A DNA stretch of 64,000 nucleotides from Vespula vulgaris (taxonomy: Eukaryota; Arthropoda; Insecta; Hymenoptera; Vespidae), in assembly GCF_905475345.1 (NCBI RefSeq), contig NC_066590.1, forward strand, positions 2,158,501 to 2,222,500, written 5' to 3'. This document shows positions 50,872 to 63,559 of the stretch, piece after piece. Each line of letters opens with the position of its first letter. Within the stretch, counting starts at the first letter, position 1. A program made the position numbers and the translations under genes. The notes under the pieces are model-generated. The model ran no database searches and had not been told where the DNA came from. It saw only the letters and a list, made by a program, of their open reading frames with translations.

Positions 50872-51108
50872 TTATTGATTTTGGAAAGAATCGAACCACC
50901 TGTGCTTGCATCATCTCTTGTATTATTTATCTACTCGTTCCTTCTCATTCTACTTGGCGTTTTACTTGCGAGCGTCGAGTAAAACGTGTATACGTAGAGT
51001 ATTCATCTCGTATTCTTGTTTACCTTTATTATATCCTCGGTATTGATCCGTCGAGAGGGAGTTTGGAAGAGTAAAATGGGTTGAAGCCTCTGTTCGGAAG
51101 GAACGTTG

Positions 51109-51110
<2 letters not shown>

Positions 51111-51163
<53 letters not shown>

Positions 51164-51179
51164 AAGAGAGAGAGAGAGC
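51111..51179. repeat. (GA)n microsatellite
   Basis: More than 30 GA units, one of the longest in the window. Confidence 0.95.
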
Positions 51180-52975
51180 GAGTTTACGAACTTTCAAGAG
51201 TTTCAAGTGTGCTTCTCAATACGCGAAGTTTGCGCAAACAGAAAGTTGGAGAAACGGATAATGTCGCGGATAAATCAAGGAAATTTGATAAATCAACAGC
51301 GGTAGAAGCTCCGTTAATTATGTCTTATATTCTCGTCTTTCCCTCTGGCATCGTCTGGTTTCACTTGCGGAACAATCGTTGAGCTTAGCCACCGAAAGAA
51401 GGACATTCGTTTTTTTTTCTTTCCTTTTTTTTCTTACGATCAATTCGACAAAATTTTAAATGGACCGACTATTCGTTCTTTTTTTTTTTAAAGTCTCGAC
51501 ACGAAATCAATTTCTACGAGACTTTCTGACTACTCCTGGATTTCGTCATCTCGAATTTCCAAACTCGATATCGATTCAAATTCAATTCGGAATAGATAGA
51601 TGTGTAATTTTTTTTCTTTTTTTTCTTTTCTTTTTTTTTTTTTTTTTTTTTGAATGAACGTACAAGCGAGCCAAAAATTCCTAAGTTAGTGGATTATCCT
51701 TTCTCTTTTTTTTTTTTAAATCCGACAAGAAAAAGCAAAATAAAAATTAACCTGAAATGTCTTGAGATATATAACGAAAGAGATATTGAAAATCATTTGG
51801 AAACTTTTAACCAATCTCTTTCGTTTCTCGTAGTATGTATGTAACACAACAATGGGATCTAGTAGAATTGAAAATAAGATTGCAAACAGGATAGTTCGTT
51901 GGATGCTTTTCATCGTCGTTGTACTTGCTATTTCCTTTTCCTTCCTCGTTTATCTTTCTCTTTTCTTTTTTCCTTTCTTCCTTCTTTTCTCGTTTCGTAA
52001 TATATTCGCTCGACATGTTAACTCAAACTCGTCGACGTCTTACGATGCATCATCTTGTTCCTCTTATTCTCGGATTCCTGGGGATGCTAAAAAATGAAAG
52101 AGAATGAATCGGAAAAAAGAGCGTGTCGAAAAAGAAGAAAAAAAAAGAGAAATAAAAGAGAGAAAGAGAGAGAAGTGAGAACTTATGACGATGTCGTAAT
52201 GTAACGGAGACGATATCACGTGTGCCATTTTAACGGTTCCGGGATAGATACTGGAAGTATGTCGAATACAAATTGAAGCGTCAAGTAAGACGAGGAAAGA
52301 ATATTTCCATGGAAATGATTACAAACATATCGGATAATAACAAACGCGTTAGCGCGATAATAATCATTTCGATCGATTTCTTTCATCTACCATGTAGAAA
52401 TAATCAAAACATTACGCGTTCTTTCTTTATTTACATCCTCTTCGAAATGTATACATATACACACATTATATATATATAAGTATGTTTAGTACGTCCTCTT
52501 TGTTTCGTCGAGAGGACGAACAACCTTCGAAACACAGTCGCCATGATACTTTCGTCATTTACGCACCAGCGTGCCAGCAATGTCGATCGAGCAGCACAAG
52601 CGTCCAGACACATTTCCAAATTTTTAATATTTCAACCATCGTTGTCGTAGATTTTTCATATCAATTAGACGAAGGACCAAGCCAGGAATAACAGGTAATG
52701 CAAATTCTATTTGTTCTTGTACGTTATTCATGATTATTTTAGTATTTAAGTCTTCCGTTGGTAGATACTCGTAACAACGAAACACACGATTTTGCGATAT
52801 TACGACTCGTTACATTTCATGTAATATTTAATAGGAAATCTGATTATACAACGATTTCGACAAGCGTATAACGTAGTTTAAGTTAGTTGCGTATTTATTA
52901 ATTACGATATATATATGTGTGTGTGTGTGTGTGTATACCATATTATATCCACAATTTATTTATACATACGTTTGC

Positions 52976-53170
52976 GAGCCGAGTCGAGCCGAGCCGAGCC
53001 GAGCCGAGCAGATCCGATCTTATTCGGCCCTATTCGGTCCTATTTCTTCCTAATTTATCTTTTTCGATCCTTTTCTACCTTGTTCGATTTTATTCAATCC
53101 CATCCGACCTTATTTGATCCTATTCGATCCTTTCGATCCTATTCAGTCCTTTGTTATCCTGTCCCGTTCC
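52976..53170 (+). repeat. Pentamer (GAGCC)n passing into a 10-bp TATTCGATCC-like satellite
   Basis: At 52976-53010 GAGCC repeats six or seven times. It then gives way to a degenerate array with a strict 10-base period (TATTCGGCCC, TATTCGGTCC, TATTTGATCC, TATTCGATCC and so on) up to about 53130, after which the period slips by one base and decays. The decamer looks like two diverged pentamers. Confidence 0.85.
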
Positions 53171-54531
53171 CAAGTTTCCTATATTTCTACCTGCCCTAAC
53201 TTTTTGCTTGAGCGATGATAAATATCAGAACGTAGATGGTTAATAAAAAAATGTTACATATATATTTTTCATTTTTTTTTTCTTTCTTTTGCGTAAAATA
53301 ATACGTCGTCATAAAAATTATAGGCTTCCATTAAAAAAACGAAGCCGATCTTGAAATAATCTTGAAAACATCCACCGAATCAGAAATAAACAATGCTATT
53401 ATTATATTCGTCTCTTCTAAATCAAACAACTCGTTCTCGAAACTTTCCTCAAGAAAAATTCGTCTTTCTCGAAATATTTAAACGTATCAATTGAAATAAC
53501 ATAACATTTTATATATACGAATACGTATGAGTTAATGTATTAGCGATCGCAAGGGCGTTACGTCATCTTCGTCACCTTTATTATCGACGAATTGTTTTTT
53601 TTTTTTTTTATCTATACCACGATCGACATCTTTCTTCGCCGTAATCAACGCGAATAACGACGAAATGAATTCCATTGAATTATTATTTTTGTCCTAAGCG
53701 TTCCATATTTCTTTTCTTTTCTTTTCCTTTCTTTTCTTTTCTTTGAACAAGTACGGAGTTTTCAGTTTTCTTTTTTCTTTTTTTTCCCTCGCTCGTTCGA
53801 AGAAAAAGGTTCAATCGAGTTCACCGCGATGCATTTCGCCTTCCACCCTCTCTCTCTCTCCCCCCACTTCAACCCATCCCCTTCCCCTCTCCTACAACCT
53901 GCAACCCTCTTTCCCGTCTTTCTCATATCGCGAAATATTCCTACGGTCGTGTATCTTTACAGTCGGAAGAACTTCTGACCCACTTTCCTTTATGGCGCCA
54001 TTCCATAAAACTTTCGTATAAATTGCATTTAGTAAACGTTGGTCGAGCCGACGTTCTTAGTATCCTAGTTCCCATCGCATAACGAACCTCGATCGAGCTT
54101 CTCGATCGGAGCTTTCGATCGAGTTACGATGTTGATATACGAAAGGGTTGGGAAATATAACTATATCTATACAAATTGTATTATATAGATGTATAATATG
54201 TGCAGGTATATGTATATTTATGCATAGATATATATTGATATTATTCGACGATCGAACAGAAGAAGAAAACTAAATCCCAAGTCTTATCGGGTTATTTGAA
54301 AAATAAAATCTGGAAATGTCGCAAACGCAACTATTTATAATGCGGTTTGTTTTAATGAACGATTCTCCAACGTACAAGGTTATATCGTCATGTATATGTT
54401 TATTTATGTGTATATATATATATGTGTGTGTGTGTACCGACCGAAACTCAGCGAAAAGCTCCGAGCGTGATAACACCAATACGATAGTGCCCCGCAGCGG
54501 CAAGCTTCGAAACTAATCATTTAAATCACCG

Positions 54532-54562
<31 letters not shown>

Positions 54563-55310
54563 CTCTCTCTGTCATCCCCTTCTCTATGATTCTTTTTCAT
54601 CGACTTTCCATTATCACAAAAATATCGTGTTAACCAATTATCTATTCTCTCTTTCACGATTCCTCTCATCGAAAAAATATCCCCGTCGAAAGTTTCATGC
54701 GAAACGTGAGAATACATTTTTAGTATCTTTCCATTTAAACTTTCTCTCTTGCTCTTTCTCTTTATCTTTCTTTCTTTCTTTCTTTCTTACCTTCTTTCTT
54801 ACCTTCCTTTTTCTCCTTTTCTCGAATGTATATTCACGTTGCATATAAACGACTTTTTATCGCGGAGAGAACTTTAAGACTGCGATATCCAATTTGTTTT
54901 TTTTTCTTCCTTTTTCTTTTTCTCTTTGTTTTGCTTCTTCCTCTTCTTTTTATTCTTCTTATTCTTATTCCTCCTCTTCTTCTTCTTTACACCCTCGCCC
55001 GCTCTTATCTACATATCTCGTCGGTTTATTTCGTATTTCTCGTATCCTTGTAACAGGCTTAATACGCGCTACAATGCCGGGAGAGGGCTACTACTGCATG
55101 CGCAGAAACCAAGCACATAAGCAGTTTCAGTAGGGGCCAACTAGTTGCTGTATCTACAACTCGAAAGCTCATTTCGAATGGGAGAGAGAGTTCGAAAGTT
55201 TTAATTTCTTCGGTTTACGGTAGGTTTTATGAGGCATCGAAATGCAGCCGCTATACCTGCCGGAACGAGCACTTCTACGAGTATACAAGAGGGTTGAGGC
55301 GAGAGAGGTA

Positions 55311-55346
55311 GGAGGGTGGGAGAGAGAAAGAGAGAGGGAGAGAGAA

Positions 55347-55381
<35 letters not shown>

Positions 55382-55383
55382 TT
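55311..55383. repeat. (GA)n microsatellite
   Basis: Interrupted then pure GA units over about 70 bases. Confidence 0.9.
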
Positions 55384-56421
55384 GAGCAAGTGGAGAAGGG
55401 TAGAAGAGAGGGTAGTGAAACTAGGAAAGTCCGTGGAAAGCCTGCTTACTTCACTGTTTACTTATCCTCCTCCTTTTCCTCCTCCTACTTCTCCATCACT
55501 CGCGGAATTCTCTCTGATTATCGAAGCAACTTTGAGATTTCTTCGAGTGTGTAACGTAAGGTTCGAATTTTACAAGTATATATGTAATTGATCGATCGTT
55601 AGGCTCGACGCATACATACTCTCGTGGTCGTAAAAAAAAAATGTAATCTTCTAATTTAGACCGTGTTAAACGATCAAGTTCAAGCTCTTATCCACTGTTT
55701 ATTGCATTTTTATTTATTTATTTATTTTTTGTTTTTTTAATTTTTCTTTTTATATTTTTTTCTGCCTTCCTCTCTCCTCTCCCACCCACCCTACCCCGCA
55801 CCACCCGTCGAAGATTAATGAACGACGTTACACTTACACGCATATATAGACAGATAGCATCACACATGCATCTGTTCTTCACGTTCGCTTTGGACCACGG
55901 CTCAGCCAATCGAGATACACGACCAAAGGGGTGTTATGTGGTCGGCGCGCAGGTGTAACGGCCTCGTAAATCAAGCCGATGCTAAATTCCGGCCATTCCG
56001 AAGCAGTAAAATGACAGGCCGCAATAATAGAGAAAGCCGCGGACGCTCTTATTGGACTGGGAGCAATAAAATCTGAAATGGTAATTCGCGAACGAATTCT
56101 CTATGATGATGATGATGATGATGATAGTTTGTCGAAGAAAGGAATCCGCGATTACTGTCACTTTTAACATCTAACTTGTTCCTTTCTTCCTTCTCTCTCC
56201 TTTTTTTTTTCTTCTTCACTTTGATCATGCAAAACGTACGAGTATTTTCATTCGATACGATGGAAAGAAGTAATCCGAAGAAAAAGAAAAAAAGAGAGAG
56301 AGAGGAAGAAGAAGAAGAAGAAAAAAAAAAATAACCTGTAGCCGGGTAAAAAAAACGATGACGATGTTAAGTAAACACGAATGTGGTTCTTGTCCGCTTC
56401 CTATGTTTTATGTATACATTG

Positions 56422-56454
56422 TATGTATGTATGGATGGATGTATGTATGTATAT
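56422..56454. repeat. (ATGT)n microsatellite
   Basis: ATGT/ATGG tetramers, about eight copies. Confidence 0.85.
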
Positions 56455-56748
56455 AGATGCGTCGTATACGTAGGTACGTAGAAAGCAACATTATATACTC
56501 AGCGACGATTCGACGAGAGGAAATACCAGAACGAGATGCTAAAATGTATTCATGGAAAATGTATAGGGATTAATAATCGTAAAAGTCTATATCCTTGAAG
56601 AGCGATAAAACCGTAGGCAATATTCTTTCGTAGTTTCCATACCCCTCGAGCTTTGCACTTTTTGCCCCTTTCGCATCATCGAACTACCACTCTACCTCCC
56701 CAACCTCTAGACTCTCTCTCTCTCTCTCTATTTTTCTCTATTTATTTA

Positions 56749-56749
<1 letters not shown>

Positions 56750-56791
<42 letters not shown>
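56750..56791. repeat. (AT)n microsatellite
   Basis: TA run following a CT run at about 56710-56730. Confidence 0.95.
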
Positions 56792-56795
<4 letters not shown>

Positions 56796-57775
56796 TAATC
56801 TTTTTTTTACTTTCGCCAATGAAACCTCATTTCACACATTCAAATCATTTTTTGATATATCATCATCCAATTTTTTTTCTTTCCCTTCCTTCCTTTTTTC
56901 TTTCTTTTTCTTTTCTTTTTCTTTTTTTCTTTTTTCATCCTTTCCTTTTTCTTATTATATTCCAACGCAAAAAGCCTTTGAGAATAGGATCCGTATTCGT
57001 ATTCGTCGATTATTATTATTTATTTATTTGAATATTTCATTTCCTTCTTATTGAATTGAATAATCGATGATACAGGTAAGTACCAACATACTATATTTGT
57101 ATTTTTGAATCGTACGAATCGGATAGAATTAAAAGTAGTGAAAAGAGATAAGAGTGAGTTGAGTGGGTTGAGGGTGGGAAAGGGAAGGGAGGATGAGGGA
57201 AGAGGTAAAAGACAAAGGCAAAGTTTTATAAGAAGAGGGGAGTGGGGTTGGGGGAGGTGGAATAAGAGTAGGGAGAACGAACAAAGTATTAATTAGAGTT
57301 TTCCTTTGAAAAAACTTGATGGATACAAAACGTAATAACGACTGTAGTTGGGGGAGAGGGGGAGGAGGGGGAGGGAGGTTCTTTATGCGGGGAAGTAGAA
57401 TTTTATTAAAGCGCAAGTACCACGATACGTTCGTACGTATATATCCATACGTACTTAGATACACATGTATGTACTTACATAGTTACATAGATACATACAT
57501 ACATACGTAGATGTATATATATATACATATATATATATATACATGCGTAAGTAGTTAAGTACATGAACGGTACGATCTTATGTAGATACTTACGTTCACG
57601 TATAATACTCGCAACACACACGTTTACGGACAAAAGAGGACAAAGATAAAAGACTACTTCTTTCCCTCCATCTTTCCTTCCCACTCGGAAACATCCCCTC
57701 TTGAAGTTTCTTCTCCCTTTCGTCGTATTTTCAATCCCTTCGTTTCTCCTTTTTCTTCTTATTCTTTTTCGTCTA

Positions 57776-57846
57776 TTTCTTCTTCTTCTTCTTCTTCTTC
57801 TTCTACTTCTTCTTCTTCTACTTTTTCTTCTTCTACTTCTTCTTCA
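57776..57846. repeat. (TTC)n microsatellite
   Basis: TTC triplets with a few TAC interruptions; a second array is at about 57929-57971. The leucine-rich frame over both is an artefact. Confidence 0.95.
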
Positions 57847-58204
57847 CGCTCGTAACTTTACATTCAACGTCATCCATCTTTGTCTTCACGTTCTTCTCTT
57901 CCTCTTTTTAAGCTTTTTCCATTTTTGTTTCTTCTTCTTCTTCTTCTTCTTTTTCTTCTTCTTCTTCTTACAAGTCTTCTTTTTTCTTTTGCAATTTAAA
58001 AAGAATTTATTTGTTTGTTCTTCCATTAACTTTCTTTTAAAAGATTAAGATCTATAGCCGGTATATTGATCTTTCCATTCCAATATGGGCTATTATCTAA
58101 CTTCGATCTAGGTAGAATATTTGAAGAAAACTCGATATGGTTTATCAGATTATTTCGTATTATTTTTAGATTTCACGATTGGTTCGCTTTTTTTATGAGC
58201 TTTC

Positions 58205-58248
<44 letters not shown>

Positions 58249-58500
58249 CCACCCTCTCTTTCTGTCTTCCTCTATAGCTTGACAAAATAAGGGAGATTTA
58301 CAACAACCAACCTATCTATGTTTTTAAATTTTTATAGACGCGTGCGCACGTATTCGTGGGATAGATGAAACGTTTCAGTACTCCTAAGTTCAAGGAAAGA
58401 CGATTACGAACGATAAATATCTTTCTTTTCATGGACGTAAATTCAAGAGATAAAAATATACAGAGAGAGAGAGAGAGAAAAGAAGAGAAAGAGGATGAAA

Positions 58501-58815
58501 AAGAGGGTTAGAGAGTGAGGAAAGACATCGAGGGAGGTGGCGCAGGTGGCGAAGGAAGTAATCATCGCGGTGGTGTCTCTTGTTTCTCCTCTCGCTTGGA
58601 GGCCGCCTTGTCCTCCTTCTCGGCAGCGTTTGGGGTGGCTACCCGGGGGAATCAATAACCGAGAAGAGAACGCGACGCGCCGGTGGGGAGTAGAGCTAGG
58701 TAGTCGTATAATGTTCGAGAGTGGGGGTGGCACCGCCCACGGCACGCGACCAGCACGCGACCACGTCGAGCAAGCAACCCCTTCCAATGGCCTCCCTTCC
58801 ACAACGTAGCAGCCC
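58501..58815. other. CpG-rich unique island
   Basis: About 300 bases of GC-rich, CpG-containing, non-repetitive sequence, unlike its surroundings, bounded by GA runs and a (GAC)n array. Both strands are open for long stretches but without recognisable motifs. It could be a promoter with an untranslated first exon, or a regulatory element. Confidence 0.4.
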
Positions 58816-58820
58816 GTACA

Positions 58821-58858
<38 letters not shown>

Positions 58859-58917
58859 GACGTCGACGGGGACGACGTCGACGACGATGAGAGGAACGAT
58901 GAGAGAGAGAGAGAGAT

Positions 58918-58948
<31 letters not shown>

Positions 58949-58952
58949 TAGA
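58816..58952. repeat. (GAC)n and (GA)n arrays
   Basis: About 13 GAC triplets, then a GACGTCGAC-rich link, then GA units to about 58950. Reads as poly-Asp on one frame. Confidence 0.9.
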
Positions 58953-59377
58953 AAGATTCTCGTTCAAACCACCCTCAGGACACCATCACCGGAATCTCGT
59001 CTGTTGGACCCTAGTCTTTTTAACGTTAGATACGTACAATCCTTTTTTTTTCTTCTTTTTACCCTTACATTGTATTTTCCTCTCCGATTGATCGACCGAT
59101 TCAATCGTCTGGAATATAATAATATCCCCTGACGACAATCAAAATACATTATAATTCATGTAAAAATTTTTTGTGGTTTCCCCTGATCTTTTTTTTTCTT
59201 CTTTTTTTCTCTTTTACACGTTATTTGAAATAATCCTATTGGCGTGTGATTCGATAGCATCGATCGATCGGTAAAGTGGTTGCATTATCGAGTACCGTTC
59301 GAGTGCATGTATGTACTTAACGCACGAGGGAAAGTGAAAGAAAGAGAGTGAAACGGAAAGAGGGAGGAGGAAAGGAA

Positions 59378-59431
59378 GAAAGGATAGAAGGAAGGAAGGA
59401 AGTAAGGAAGGAAGGAAGGAAGGAAGGAAGG
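59378..59431. repeat. (AAGG)n microsatellite
   Basis: About 11 GAAG tetramers; a second shorter array is at about 60700-60722. Confidence 0.95.
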
Positions 59432-59782
59432 AAATGTTTGAGAGGAAGCGTAGTGAAACAGCTCAGAGAGAAAGAGAAAGAGAGAGAGAGAGATAGAAAG
59501 AGAGAAAGAGAGAGAGAAAGCAGGGAGGGAATCGATAACAGCGTGGCACGCGCCAAGCAATCCCTCCTCAACCCTCTTAACCGCTTCATCCCTCGCTCAT
59601 TCTCCCTTTACCACTTGCTGCTCACCACGCCCGACCCTGATTCCTGCCGCCGTGGCTTTCCTAAGGGTTGTAAACCTTCTAAGGTGGACCATCCTGATCC
59701 GTAACACAACCATTAAGGACCCTTCGACGCCCTGATCTCTCCTTTCCTTCCTGCTTCGTGGCTTCTCGACTCGAGTCCATTT

Positions 59783-59787
<5 letters not shown>

Positions 59788-59830
<43 letters not shown>
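59788..59830. repeat. (CT)n microsatellite
   Basis: About 20 CT units. Confidence 0.95.
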
Positions 59831-59831
<1 letters not shown>

Positions 59832-60824
59832 TACTTACTTGCTTCTACTTCTTTACGAAACGAACCAAGCCGAAGGCGATGCTTCACGCTTTTAAATCAT
59901 CTTCTTAAGCTTCAACAGGCTGTTCCTTTGACTCTACCTATATTTTTTCTTTTCTTTCTCTCTCTCTCTCTTTCTTTCCTCTCTTTTCATTTTTTTTCCT
60001 TTTTTTTTTTTTAAATCCTTTCTATCCTTTTTCCTCGTCCATTTTTATCTCATGAATTTAAGAGAAAAAAAAAAAAGCAGAAAGAAATAAATAAGAAGAA
60101 CACCATTTGAGGATCGTACGCAAGATTTATCTTTGATTATGAGATCGTTCCTTTCGACGATAATGTCTTTCATTCACAGAAAAAAGATAAAAAAAAGAAA
60201 ATGACGAAAGAGATAGGAGACGTTACTGTAACGATAAAGTATCAATGCAAAAGTGTGTTTATGGCAACTGTATCTTAAACCGTATAAGAGCTTAAAACCA
60301 CGATGACACTCACGAATTCAATGACACCACAATCGAGCGCGGATAGAGTACTCCTAGATTTAACGAGGCTTCAAATTCACTCGCTCGTCGGTATGATTCT
60401 CTTACGTAAGTTAAGTGGTCGTGTCTCTGTCTCTGTCTCTGTCTCTCCCATCACCCCCTATAAATATCACGTTTTTATCGATGTCTATAATATTTTTTTT
60501 TTAATTTATTATTTTTTATACTTCTTTACTTATTTCTTATTACTTATATATTTTTATATTACCAGTATCAAACGGAAAAGAAAAAAAAAGATCAAATTTG
60601 TCTTGCAATCATTCGGAATTTTTATTAATCATCTCTTTCTTTGTTTCTTCCTTCTTTTTTTTTTTTTTTTTATTTCGTTCCATTTCGAAGAAGAGAGAAG
60701 AAAGGAAGGAAGGAAGGAAGGATGGAACGAAGGAACGAAAGAAAGGTCCGTTCGAAGATGAGAGACTCGCTTTTAAAATGTAATTGAAATATGAATATAT
60801 CGCGCATCGAAACTCGCGACTTTG

Positions 60825-60857
<33 letters not shown>

Positions 60858-61056
60858 GCCCTACCCTCTTGCCCTTTCAAAAACTTTCCCTCCGGCGTAT
60901 TTTTATTCCAGCTCCATAACCCATCGCGCGCTCTCTCCGGTCCGCTCTGTATTCTCGCGGATCAAAGGGCGACCTTTAGGGACGACGAATGTAATTGAAA
61001 ACGCGATTGAAATGGCTCGTAATTCTTCCCGAGGCTTTTCATGCCCCGGAATATAT

Positions 61057-61135
61057 GTTATGTATGTATATATGTATATATGTATAATGTGTATGTATGT
61101 ATGTATGTATGTATGATATGTATGTATGTATGTTA
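61057..61135. repeat. (ATGT)n tetranucleotide region
   Basis: TATG/ATGT tetramers in two blocks, adjacent to a CG-alternating stretch. Confidence 0.9.
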
Positions 61136-61165
61136 TCCCACGCTGCACAAATCGCGTCAATACGA

Positions 61166-61206
61166 TGTGCGCGTGCGCTCGCGCGCGCGAGCGAGCGAGC
61201 GAGCGT
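61166..61206. repeat. GCGC/GAGC alternating tract
   Basis: GTGCGCGTGCGC, then CGCGCGCG, then GAGC tetramers. Alternating purine-pyrimidine DNA of this kind can adopt the Z form; function unknown. Confidence 0.75.
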
Positions 61207-62249
61207 GCTAGCAAACCACCCTTTTCATTTTGATTATCGTATCGCGGAAATATATTCCCAGAACTCGAATCCGATTTTCATGATCTCGAAAGACTCAAAA
61301 GAGGTGGATATAGAGATAGAGATAAAGAAAAAGAGAAAGGGAAAGAGAGAGGACAGAGAGAAAGAGAGAGATAACATCTTGATACGTACTCCATTATTTT
61401 TCATATTACACGACCGATTACATCTATCGAAGTAACGTTTTTTGATACATTAAAAGATCCTTTTGAATTATCAAATAAATGGTTGTATCGGTAGTATTAA
61501 AAAAAGAACGTTCGATCTGTACTTTTAGCAAGGATTATTCTTAAAGACGATTAGATTCCCTTTCACCCTTACAAGAAAAAAAAAGAAAAGAAAAGAAAAA
61601 AGAAAAGAAAGAAAGGAAAGGGAAATGACAAAGAAAAATCTTTTCGTTTAGATATAAGTAACGTTCTTGTATACCTATATACAGGCTCTTAATATCTGTC
61701 CACATATATACATACATATTTATAAAAAAAAAATATATATATATACACACGCGCGTGCACACACACATACATAGTATATCTATCTTTCATCATTTGGTAT
61801 CTCAACGATTCGATATCTCGCCTAAGTTGTCACACACGTAAACACGATAACGTCTCTTCTTTGGCGATGAACCCCATGTCATAAGGAGCGATCGATAGCC
61901 GCGAAAGCTTTACAGAAGAAAGAGAGAAGGAGAGGATGAGATGGAGGAATGAGGAGGAGTCGATAGTAAAGGACAAAGCGAAAGATAGAAAGAGAGCAAA
62001 GAGCTTTTTCAGTGGAGCTTGCAACTCGAGTTCCTCTCTCTTTTCTCGCGGTGGGGATGGAAAAGAAAGGCAACGGAGGAGAAAGGGGAGAGGGTGGGCA
62101 AGGAAGAAGGAAGGGGTAAAGGGGGTAGAAATAGGGGGGAGGAGGAGGATGAGGAGAGGGAAGAAGAGGAGAGGAGGACTGAAGGGGAGGGACGAAAGAG
62201 AGGAGGAGACAGGTGCGTTGGGAGACAAGGCTACTCCTCTCTCAGCCCC

Positions 62250-62312
62250 ATTCTCTCTTTCTCTCTCTCTCTCTCTCTCGTTCTCTCTCTTTCTATCTCT
62301 TTCTCTGTTCAC
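62250..62312. repeat. (CT)n microsatellite
   Basis: CT units with TTTCTC interruptions. A purine-rich tract of GGA/GAA type precedes it at about 62050-62215 and another follows at about 62415-62510. Confidence 0.9.
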
Positions 62313-62967
62313 TCTTACCCCCTCCATCTCCAACTCACCCTCCCGTTTTCACAGATTCACGCACACGTCCTCGAACTTTTATACCATCCTCCATCTTTTT
62401 CGGTCGGTCGTTCGGAAAAAAAAAGAGAAAGAGAAAAGAGAGAAAAAAAGAGAGAAAAAAGGAAAAAGAAGAAAAAGATGGAAAAAAGAATGGGAGGAAG
62501 ATAGAGGAAGAAAAAACTGTGTGCCCCTATTATTTTTCCTTCGCAATAACGCGATAAACGCGAACGTTTCATTTCTATGTGGCAATTATTATTAAAAGGA
62601 AAGAGGAGAAAAGAAAGAGAGAAAAAAGAAGGGAACGAAGGAAAGAAAGAAAAAAGAAACATTCGACGAGATAATATTAATCGATCTAAAAGATATAAGA
62701 AGAGGGGGAAACGATTAAAGCGTCAGGATGATTACTCTCGGGAAATAGATGATATCGGATATAATTATAATAGATTAGATAAATTATAGATATTAATATT
62801 AATACTATATAAGTCTGAATGTGAAAGGTTTCGGTAGTGTTAGTGCCAGTAATCGAAGGAGATCAAAGTGTTTGTGGATATGTCACTTTTTGGAAAGTAG
62901 TCGTTATGACGAAGAAGCTTGAGAGAGGTAGACGAATGTATTCTTCTCCTTCTCCTCTACCTCCCTC

Positions 62968-62998
<31 letters not shown>

Positions 62999-63386
62999 TT
63001 CTCTCTTTATCTGTATCTCTCTATCTCTCTTCCTTCTCTAAATCACGTTTATAAGGGAGGTGGATGGCGCACGCCGCCTTGCGCCTGCCTTGGCAAGGGG
63101 GCAGCGCGGTTGCAATAGCGGCCGCGGAGTCGGGTCGTTCCGCGACAGAAAGAAAGAGAGAGACGACAAGAGGAGGAGAAGGAGGAGGAGGAGGAAGAGG
63201 AAGAGGTGGAGGAGAGAGTGCCCGAGAAAGAGAAGGAAGGAGGAGGGAGGCCTGGGAGTCGGCGGAACTCGCGGATATTGATTCCCGTGGGATATGCGCG
63301 CGCTCAACGAGACTCGGAAGTCTCGACGTATGTGCACTGCTTTTGCTACAGTATACATACACATAGATGTGTGTCGTATATGTGTA

Positions 63387-63388
<2 letters not shown>

Positions 63389-63426
<38 letters not shown>
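63389..63426. repeat. (AT)n microsatellite
   Basis: About 19 AT units; a second AT run with a CA tail lies 90 bases further at 63516-63574. Confidence 0.95.
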
Positions 63427-63429
<3 letters not shown>

Positions 63430-63511
63430 TTCGACTGCTCACCTTTGAAGATTTCTATAGGATGATGGTTGCATGTGTGGATGTCTAAGAAATTGAATCG
63501 CGTGATAAATC

Positions 63512-63559
<48 letters not shown>

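Larger units (their letters stand above)
47218..52900. other. Gene desert, part 2: microsatellite-dense region
   Basis: Unique islands (for example 47220-47410, 48330-48600 and 52490-52690) separate runs of simple sequence. The open frame at 52482-52691 lies in a GC-richer patch that ends near a CAG/GTAATG donor-like site, but no motif supports it as an exon. I saw no gene. Confidence 0.55.
53171..58500. other. Gene desert, part 3
   Basis: Repeats again alternate with unique patches. GC-richer islands lie at about 54000-54140, 55060-55200 and 55880-56110. TTTC, GA, ATGT, GAT, AT and TTC arrays fill the rest. No convincing exon was found; the short frame starting at the ATG of 55074 (MPGEGYYCMRRNQ) follows an acceptor-like CTTGTAACAG but has only 20 codons. 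Confidence 0.55.

Noticed and set aside
50880..50910. tRNA-like T-arm sequence GGTTCGATTC on the minus strand
   Set aside because: The five-base stem around the loop does not pair and no A box or acceptor stem is found; the same holds for a TTCGAATC near 9025.
61830..62595. Long frames on both strands (Arg/Glu/Lys and Ser/Leu/Phe)
   Set aside because: Purine-only and pyrimidine-only tracts rarely contain stops; there is no evidence of a gene.
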